Positions 5,281-8,855 of a stretch of 8,855 nt of DNA are shown here, one piece after another. Source of the DNA: PHAA01 sp040217755 (GTDB taxonomy: Bacteria; Bacillota; Syntrophomonadia; Syntrophomonadales; Syntrophomonadaceae). The DNA is taken from NCBI GenBank assembly GCA_040217755.1, contig JBEHWJ010000086.1:1-8855 (forward strand), in the 5' to 3' direction. The notes beneath the pieces were generated by a model that saw only the letters and a list, made by a program, of their open reading frames with translations, had not been told where the DNA came from and ran no database searches. A program made the position numbers and the translations under genes. The first letter of the stretch is position 1. Every line of letters begins with the position of its first letter.

Positions 5281-6060
5281 TTATTTTCCCTGGTAAACCG
5301 GTTGGCGTTTCTCCAGGAAAGCCTTCATCCCTTCTTTTTGATCCTCGGTGGCAAAAAGACCGGCCCAGGTCTTCAATTCATAATTCAACCCTGAGTTCAG
5401 ATCCACGTCTTGCCCCAAATTCAGGCAGCGCTTGGCGGCCTTTAGGGCGACCGGCGATTTGGCGGCCAGGGCACTGGCGATCTTGCGGGCCTCGTTCATC
5501 AACTGATCCTTGGGAACCACGGCGGTGACCAATCCGATCCGTAAGGCGGTGTCGGCATCGATATTGCGTCCGGTCATCACCAGGTACCGGGCCCAACCCG
5601 GTCCGACTACCCGGGCCAGCCGCTGGGTCCCGCCCGCCCCGGGGATGATGCCCAGGTTGATCTCGGGTTGCCCTATCAGGCTGCCTTCGGCCGCAATCCT
5701 TATATCGCAGACCAGGGCCAACTCGCAGCCCCCGCCCAGGGCCAATCCGCTGATAGCGGCTATTACCGGCCGGTCGAGATTATGTATCTTATCAAAGGTT
5801 ACCTTGATGGTTTCCACGAATTTCTCGGCCTGCAGCATATCGGCGGTCGACATGAACTGGATGTCACCTCCGGCTGCGAAAGCCCTTTCTCCCCCGGTTA
5901 TGATCACTGCCTTGATCTCGGGATCAGCGATGATCGCGTCCACAACTGTGTCTAATTCTACCATCAACTCATCATTTATGGCATTGAATGTCTTGGGTCT
6001 GTTCAACGTTATGGTGGCCACCCCATCTTGTTTATCGAATAATAACGTCTTTAACTCCAC
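5281..6060 (-). CDS. Enoyl-CoA hydratase / crotonase, 259 aa
   Basis: Cytoplasmic crotonase-fold enzyme, normally hydrating trans-2-enoyl-CoA to 3-hydroxyacyl-CoA, the second beta-oxidation step. Full family length. The oxyanion-hole segments AFAAGGD (60-66) and GLALGGGCELA (105-115) are intact. Both catalytic glutamates are present, Glu113 and Glu133, 20 residues apart as in the classical hydratases, and GIIPGAGGTQRL follows at 137-148. A genuine hydratase is therefore more likely than an isomerase-only relative. The start is GTG 6060, with AAGGAGGG eight bases upstream. It is first in a two-gene operon with the hydrolase. A near-perfect sigma-54 promoter lies about 96 nt upstream of the start. 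It supplies the step that follows the acyl-CoA dehydrogenase encoded at the left edge. Confidence 0.95.
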   Translation of the reverse strand: MELKTLLFDKQDGVATITLNRPKTFNAINDELMVELDTVVDAIIADPEIKAVIITGGERAFAAGGDIQFMSTADMLQAEKFVETIKVTFDKIHNLDRPVIAAISGLALGGGCELALVCDIRIAAEGSLIGQPEINLGIIPGAGGTQRLARVVGPGWARYLVMTGRNIDADTALRIGLVTAVVPKDQLMNEARKIASALAAKSPVALKAAKRCLNLGQDVDLNSGLNYELKTWAGLFATEDQKEGMKAFLEKRQPVYQGK

Positions 6061-6166
6061 CAGACTATCCCTCCTTCGAATTTAGGACCAGCCGATATTG
6101 TGCCGGTCGCTTCCAGTTATTCCGTACCGCTTTGTTGTTCACAATCCCCCTCCCATAAAAACACGG

Positions 6167-6182
6167 TGCAATTTACGTGCCA
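6167..6182 (-). promoter_or_regulatory. Sigma-54 (-24/-12) promoter of the enoyl-CoA hydratase operon
   Basis: The minus strand reads TGGCACGTAAATTGCA, matching the core consensus TGGCACG-N4-TTGCW at every defined position, with GG (6180-6181) and GC (6168-6169) exactly 10 nt apart. Predicted start is near 6156. It lies in the intergenic region upstream of a beta-oxidation gene, and a sigma-54 activator is encoded next to the operon. Confidence 0.88.
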
Positions 6183-6263
6183 TCACCTGATAAAATGCCG
6201 GCCCCCAGTATCTGGCTCTGTAATCAATATATGAACTAACCTGTTGAATAATCCTTTGACTTT

Positions 6264-6292
6264 GTGCCAAGATTTTTGGCCAGATTTCCAAA
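6264..6292. promoter_or_regulatory. Candidate activator site with CCAA/TTGG half-sites (hydratase side)
   Basis: The plus strand has GCCAA-N5-TTGGC (6266-6280) followed by a further CCAAA (6288-6292), giving CCAA-N5-TTGG-N8-CCAA. It lies about 110-136 bp upstream of the predicted sigma-54 start, a normal enhancer distance. Read on the minus strand it is TTGG-N8-CCAA-N5-TTGG, close to the TGG-N8-CCAA-N6-TTGG arrangement at 1108-1134. It overlaps a larger inverted repeat GATTTTT/AAAAATC (6271-6277 with 6294-6300). Confidence 0.3.
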
Positions 6293-6293
6293 T

Positions 6294-6323
6294 AAAAATC
6301 CCCCCGTTTATGCAACAGGGGGG
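6294..6323 (-). terminator. Terminator-like hairpin on the minus strand without an obvious upstream gene
   Basis: Six C (6300-6305) pair with six G (6318-6323) around a 12-nt loop that can add three more pairs. On the minus strand the stem is followed by ATTTTTATTT. No minus-strand gene lies directly upstream; the next region is the start of the oppositely oriented permease. It may block antisense or CorA read-through into the hydratase control region, end a small RNA, or belong to the neighbouring repeat cluster. Confidence 0.5.
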
Positions 6324-6342
6324 ACGGGTGGTGTTACTCGAT

Positions 6343-6377
6343 GAGATCCTTCGTCGCCTTCGGCTCCTCAGGATGAC
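6343..6377 (-). repeat. Dispersed hairpin repeat, unit 1 (inverted)
   Basis: On the minus strand it begins GTCATCCTGAGGAG and ends GGATCTC, following the pattern GTC-A(stem)-TGAGCG..GCGAA-(stem)T-CTC seen in the other units. The closing stem is ATCCT/AGGAT. Confidence 0.6.
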
Positions 6378-6385
6378 AAATGGGT

Positions 6386-6407
6386 GTCACTCTGAACGGA
6401 GTGAAGC
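6386..6407 (+). repeat. Dispersed hairpin repeat, unit 2 (3' half replaced)
   Basis: It starts GTCACTCTGAACGGAGTGAAG, like the unit at 8769, but then loses the expected GAGTCTC end and runs straight into a different palindrome at 6408-6436. Confidence 0.55.
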
Positions 6408-6436
6408 AATAACTTGGTGCCTGTCCCCAAGTTATT
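6408..6436. repeat. 10-bp perfect inverted repeat AATAACTTGG / CCAAGTTATT
   Basis: Arms 6408-6417 and 6427-6436 surround a 9-nt loop (TGCCTGTCC). It sits between hairpin units 2 and 3 and carries a CTGTCCC block like the one in the 44-bp repeats. It probably is another short mobile palindrome that replaced part of unit 2. Confidence 0.6.
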
Positions 6437-6443
6437 TTAGGGT

Positions 6444-6472
6444 GTCACTCAGAGCGCAGCGAAGAGTCTCTC
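6444..6472 (+). repeat. Dispersed hairpin repeat, unit 3
   Basis: Begins GTCACTCAGAGCGCAGCGAA and ends GAGTCTCTCGG. Closing stem is ACTC/GAGT. It lies just upstream of the permease promoter. Confidence 0.6.
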
Positions 6473-6488
6473 GGCCACCCTCCCGGTC

Positions 6489-6517
6489 TTGCCAGAATAT
6501 CGCCGGGAAACTATAAT
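6489..6517 (+). promoter_or_regulatory. Sigma-A promoter of the RarD-type permease
   Basis: TTGCCA (6489-6494), 17-bp spacer, TATAAT (6512-6517): near-consensus housekeeping promoter. Predicted start near 6524 leaves a leader of about 31 nt to ATG 6555, and rules out translation from the in-frame TTG at 6489. Confidence 0.8.
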
Positions 6518-6554
6518 TAGCTGTATTCCAAATCAGCGATGGCAGGGTGAAAAG

Positions 6555-7493
6555 ATGGGGACTGGGAAAGACAACCGGCGGGGAGCAGGTATCGGTTATG
6601 CGGCGGGTGCATACCTGCTTTGGGGCATCCTGCCCGTCTACTGGAAACTGCTGCAGCAGGTTTCCCCGCTGCAGATACTGGCCCATAGGATAGTCTGGGC
6701 TTTTGTTTTCCTGTTGAGCCTGCTGCTCATTACCCGCAAATTCAACGGTTTCTGGAACGAGACCAGGCAGATCGCCCGGCAGCCCCGTAAAGTGGCAGCC
6801 GTATTTGTCGCTGCTTTAACCCTCAACATCAACTGGGGTACCTATATCTGGGCGGTAAACAATAACCACATCATCCAAACCAGCCTGGGCTATTATATCA
6901 ACCCCCTAATCAGCGTCATGTTAGGCATCCTTTTCCTGAAAGAGCGCCTGTCGTTATGGCAGCTGGCTGCCTTCATCCTAGCCGCGGTGGGCGTCTTCAG
7001 CCTGACTCTGCAATATGGCGCATTTCCCTGGCTGTCTATACTTTTGGCTGCTACATTCGGGCTCTATGGCCTGTTTAAAAAGATGGCCAATGCCGGTTCC
7101 ATAACCGGTCTCACCCTGGAAACCCTCTTGACCTGCTCGTTCGCCCTGCCCTATTTGGCTTACGCCGCCAACTCCGGCAGCAGCCAGTTTGGATTCAATC
7201 TATCCACGACCAGCCTGTTACTGATCGGTGGCGGGGTCGTGACCGCCACACCTTTGATCCTGTTTGCCGCCGGCGCCAAACGCCTGCCGCTCTTCGTGGT
7301 CGGCTTTTTACAGTATATCAGCCCCACGATCGCCCTGCTCCTGGGGGTTTTCGTCTATCATGAGCCCTTCACCCAAGGCCACCTGCTGTCTTTCGCGGTC
7401 ATCTGGCTCGGTCTGCTGCTGTTCTCGCTGTCCCGGACCAAGGTACTGGTCAGTATGGAAGAGAAAATGGTCCGGCCCAGCGAGGAAGTTTAG
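6555..7493 (+). CDS. rarD: EamA-family transporter, RarD type, 312 aa
   Basis: Inner-membrane permease of the drug/metabolite transporter superfamily, with about ten hydrophobic helices spanning residues ~12-300. Family hallmarks are WGILPVYWKLL at 23-33, AHRIVW at 43-48 and NWGTYIWAVNN at 93-103 followed by LGYYINPL at 111-118; these mark the RarD subgroup (named for chloramphenicol sensitivity, natural substrate uncertain). Length is normal for the subgroup. The start is ATG 6555, with AGGGTG about 8 nt upstream; the longer frame from 6489 overlaps the promoter. It is monocistronic, divergent from the hydratase operon and convergent with corA, with 53 bp between the two stop codons and no clear terminator there. 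The tail after residue ~297 is polar and basic to acidic, and probably cytoplasmic. Confidence 0.9.
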   Translation: MGTGKDNRRGAGIGYAAGAYLLWGILPVYWKLLQQVSPLQILAHRIVWAFVFLLSLLLITRKFNGFWNETRQIARQPRKVAAVFVAALTLNINWGTYIWAVNNNHIIQTSLGYYINPLISVMLGILFLKERLSLWQLAAFILAAVGVFSLTLQYGAFPWLSILLAATFGLYGLFKKMANAGSITGLTLETLLTCSFALPYLAYAANSGSSQFGFNLSTTSLLLIGGGVVTATPLILFAAGAKRLPLFVVGFLQYISPTIALLLGVFVYHEPFTQGHLLSFAVIWLGLLLFSLSRTKVLVSMEEKMVRPSEEV

Positions 7494-7546
7494 ATCAAGC
7501 ATGTCAAGGGGAAACCATGATTGGAATATTGGCGGGCAAACAATTC

Positions 7547-8599
7547 CTACCACCATTTTTTCTTCTTAAAAAAGACCAGCATCGCTCCCGCGATGGCCAG
7601 CATGATCGCCCATAAAGCCGGATACCACCAGCGCCAGTGCAATTCCGGCATATTGTCGATATTCATCCCATATACCCCCACGATAAACGTGAGCGGAATA
7701 AAAACCGTGGCTATGATGGTCAGGACCTTCATCACCTCGTTCATCCGGTTGCTTACGCTGGAAAGGTACATGTCGAGCATGCTGGTCAGGATATCCCGCA
7801 GGGTTTCGGTAGTATCCATCACTTGAATTATGTGATCATACAGATCGCGGATATATAACTCCGTGCCCTCTCTTACCAGGGGCGTCTCCCGCCGGGTCAG
7901 GAAGCCGATTATCTCCCGCATCGGCCAGACGGACCGGTGCAGATACAGCATCTGGGTCTTCAATTCATGGATGAACTGCATGGTGGCGGGGACCGGATTG
8001 GTGACCAGTTCATCCTGGATGCCGTCGATCTCCTCCCCCAGCCCTTCCAGGGCGACAAAATAGTTGTCGACGATCACATCCAGTAGACAGTAGAGCAGGT
8101 AGTCGGACCTCGAGGACCTGACTAGACCAGCTTTGGCCTTGATCCGCTCCAGCACCGGGTCATATATGGCAGTGTTGCATTCACTGAAAGAGATGACGTA
8201 ATTTTCGCCCAGGACAAAGCTTTCCTGCTCCAGGTCGAATTTACTGGCCTCACTATCGTAGACGACCGTCTTTACGGCCATATAGACATAATCCACATAA
8301 TTCTCGATTTTAGGCCGCTGCCCGGTATTCAGGATGTCTTCCAACACCAGGGGGTGAATCCCCAAGCCGCGTCCCAATCTGCCGATGGTGTCCGCGTCGT
8401 GGATGCCTTCCACCCTGACCCAGTGCACGGTCGATTTATCCAGGCCGGCCAGGCTGACCTCGCTTAATTCCAGCTCTTTTTCCATCCAGGCGGATTCGGA
8501 ATAGCTCAGCAGCCTGACCTGGATTTTCTCACACTTTTGTTCCCCGATGTGAACCAAACTCCCGGGTGGCAAGCCTGCTTTCACGGACTGTTTTGGCAC
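7547..8599 (-). CDS. corA: CorA-type magnesium/cobalt transport protein, 350 aa
   Basis: Pentameric inner-membrane channel for Mg2+ (and Co2+). A large cytoplasmic N-terminal domain with a long helix-rich part (~140-290) leads into two C-terminal membrane helices (about 290-310 and 323-344). The GMN signature of the pore entrance (YGMN, near 310-313) and the following MPEL loop are intact, and the protein ends in a basic KKKKWW tail, as the family does. I place the start at GTG 8599: GAGAGGAG lies 9 nt upstream, and the resulting N-terminus (MPKQSVKAGLPPGSL) resembles CorA homologues of this type. The TTG at 8620 lacks a ribosome site, and the ATG at 8608 directly abuts the AGGAG. It is monocistronic, with a sigma-A promoter near 8711-8740 and a repeated leader. 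Confidence 0.93.
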   Translation of the reverse strand: MPKQSVKAGLPPGSLVHIGEQKCEKIQVRLLSYSESAWMEKELELSEVSLAGLDKSTVHWVRVEGIHDADTIGRLGRGLGIHPLVLEDILNTGQRPKIENYVDYVYMAVKTVVYDSEASKFDLEQESFVLGENYVISFSECNTAIYDPVLERIKAKAGLVRSSRSDYLLYCLLDVIVDNYFVALEGLGEEIDGIQDELVTNPVPATMQFIHELKTQMLYLHRSVWPMREIIGFLTRRETPLVREGTELYIRDLYDHIIQVMDTTETLRDILTSMLDMYLSSVSNRMNEVMKVLTIIATVFIPLTFIVGVYGMNIDNMPELHWRWWYPALWAIMLAIAGAMLVFFKKKKWW

Positions 8600-8627
8600 C
8601 GGGACCATCTCCTCTCTCAACTGGGGA

Positions 8628-8685
8628 GTACCGGCCTGGATTTACTGCTGCCGATCGGTGCGTACCGGCCTGGATTCACCGCTGC
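8628..8685. repeat. Two 24-bp tandem repeats in the corA leader, 34-bp period
   Basis: 8628-8651 and 8662-8685 match at 22 of 24 positions (both begin GTACCGGCCTGG). They lie between the predicted start of transcription (~8704) and the ribosome site of corA, so they are in the transcribed leader. They may be binding sites or a regulatory RNA segment, or simple local duplication. Confidence 0.7.
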
Positions 8686-8710
8686 GGCGTAAAATATTGC
8701 TGTCGCAACC

Positions 8711-8740
8711 ATTATAACTTTCCGCTATGCAATTCTCCAA
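8711..8740 (-). promoter_or_regulatory. Sigma-A promoter of corA
   Basis: Minus strand TTGGAG (8735-8740), 18-bp spacer, TATAAT (8711-8716). Predicted start near 8704, giving a leader of about 105 nt that contains the tandem repeat. Confidence 0.6.
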
Positions 8741-8768
8741 CCACCCTATAAATTGGGGGACGGTTAGG

Positions 8769-8796
8769 GTCACTCTGAACGAAGTGAAGAGTCTCG
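8769..8796 (+). repeat. Dispersed hairpin repeat, unit 4
   Basis: Begins GTCACTCTGAACGAAGTGAA and ends GAGTCTCGC; closing stem ACTC/GAGT. It is preceded by GGGGGACGG (8754-8762), a block also found next to unit 1 (6319-6327). Confidence 0.65.
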
Positions 8797-8804
8797 CAAC
8801 ACGT

Positions 8805-8837
8805 GTCATGCTGAGCGCTAGCGAAGCATCTTGTGAC
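8805..8837 (+). repeat. Dispersed hairpin repeat, unit 5
   Basis: Begins GTCATGCTGAGCGCTAGCGAA and ends GCATCTTGTGAC; closing stem ATGCT/AGCAT. Head-to-tail with unit 4, with 8 bp between them. Confidence 0.65.
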
Positions 8838-8855
8838 ACATAAAGGACAATAATA

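Noticed and set aside
6489..6554. Longer N-terminus of the RarD-type protein from 6489
   Set aside because: Those bases form a near-consensus sigma-A promoter, and family members begin close to the ATG at 6555.
8600..8620. TTG (8620) or ATG (8608) as corA start
   Set aside because: No ribosome site precedes the TTG, and the ATG directly touches AGGAG; GTG 8599 is correctly spaced and gives a family-like N-terminus. The choice is not certain.
8599..8720. M-box magnesium riboswitch upstream of corA
   Set aside because: I could not match the M-box conserved segments; only a tandem repeat is clear.
1..8855. CRISPR array, rRNA, integrase or transposase gene
   Set aside because: No regularly spaced repeats with unique spacers, no rRNA-like blocks and no recombinase motifs were found on either strand.

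Overview
The window looks like a chromosomal segment of a Gram-positive anaerobe of the Clostridia type, possibly a Peptococcaceae or Syntrophomonadaceae relative. This is inferred from strong AAGGAGG-type ribosome sites, beta-oxidation genes under sigma-54 control, a candidate SAM-I (S-box) leader, a CorA of the 'KAGLPPG' type and dispersed 'GTCACTCTGAACG..' hairpin repeats. No rRNA, tRNA or CRISPR array is visible, so the taxonomy is only a guess.

Layout from left to right: (1) On the minus strand, an acyl-CoA dehydrogenase runs off the left edge (1-840). It is preceded by a clear -24/-12 promoter (949-964) and a minus-strand terminator (968-1006). (2) A visibly AT-richer islet (about 1181-2685) lies between two 44-bp direct repeats that match at 41 positions. 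The right copy is the last six codons and stop of the neighbouring regulator gene plus the bases after it. The islet carries two minus-strand genes of unknown function, one encoding a C-terminal zinc ribbon, and a leader that folds as a SAM-I riboswitch with terminator and antiterminator. (3) A PAS / AAA+ / Fis sigma-54 activator (2709-4070). (4) An enoyl-CoA hydratase / alpha-beta hydrolase operon (6060 down to 4347) ending at a strong terminator (4251-4287), with a near-perfect -24/-12 promoter upstream (6167-6182). (5) A cluster of short hairpin repeats (6343-6472). (6) A plus-strand RarD-type EamA permease with a near-consensus sigma-A promoter. (7) A convergent minus-strand CorA magnesium/cobalt channel with a sigma-A promoter and a tandem repeat in its leader, then more hairpin repeats at the right edge.

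How the genes fit together: the activator sits between two beta-oxidation units that each have a sigma-54 promoter and a similar leader length (about 95-98 nt). The simplest reading is one locally controlled fatty-acid or acyl-CoA degradation regulon. A shared arrangement of CCAA/TTGG half-sites upstream of both promoters is a weaker candidate for the activator's binding site. The islet appears to be a later insertion between the activator and the acyl-CoA dehydrogenase. Its SAM-I-like switch in front of an unrecognised zinc-ribbon gene is the most unusual feature here. RarD and CorA look like ordinary neighbours with no evident link to the regulon.
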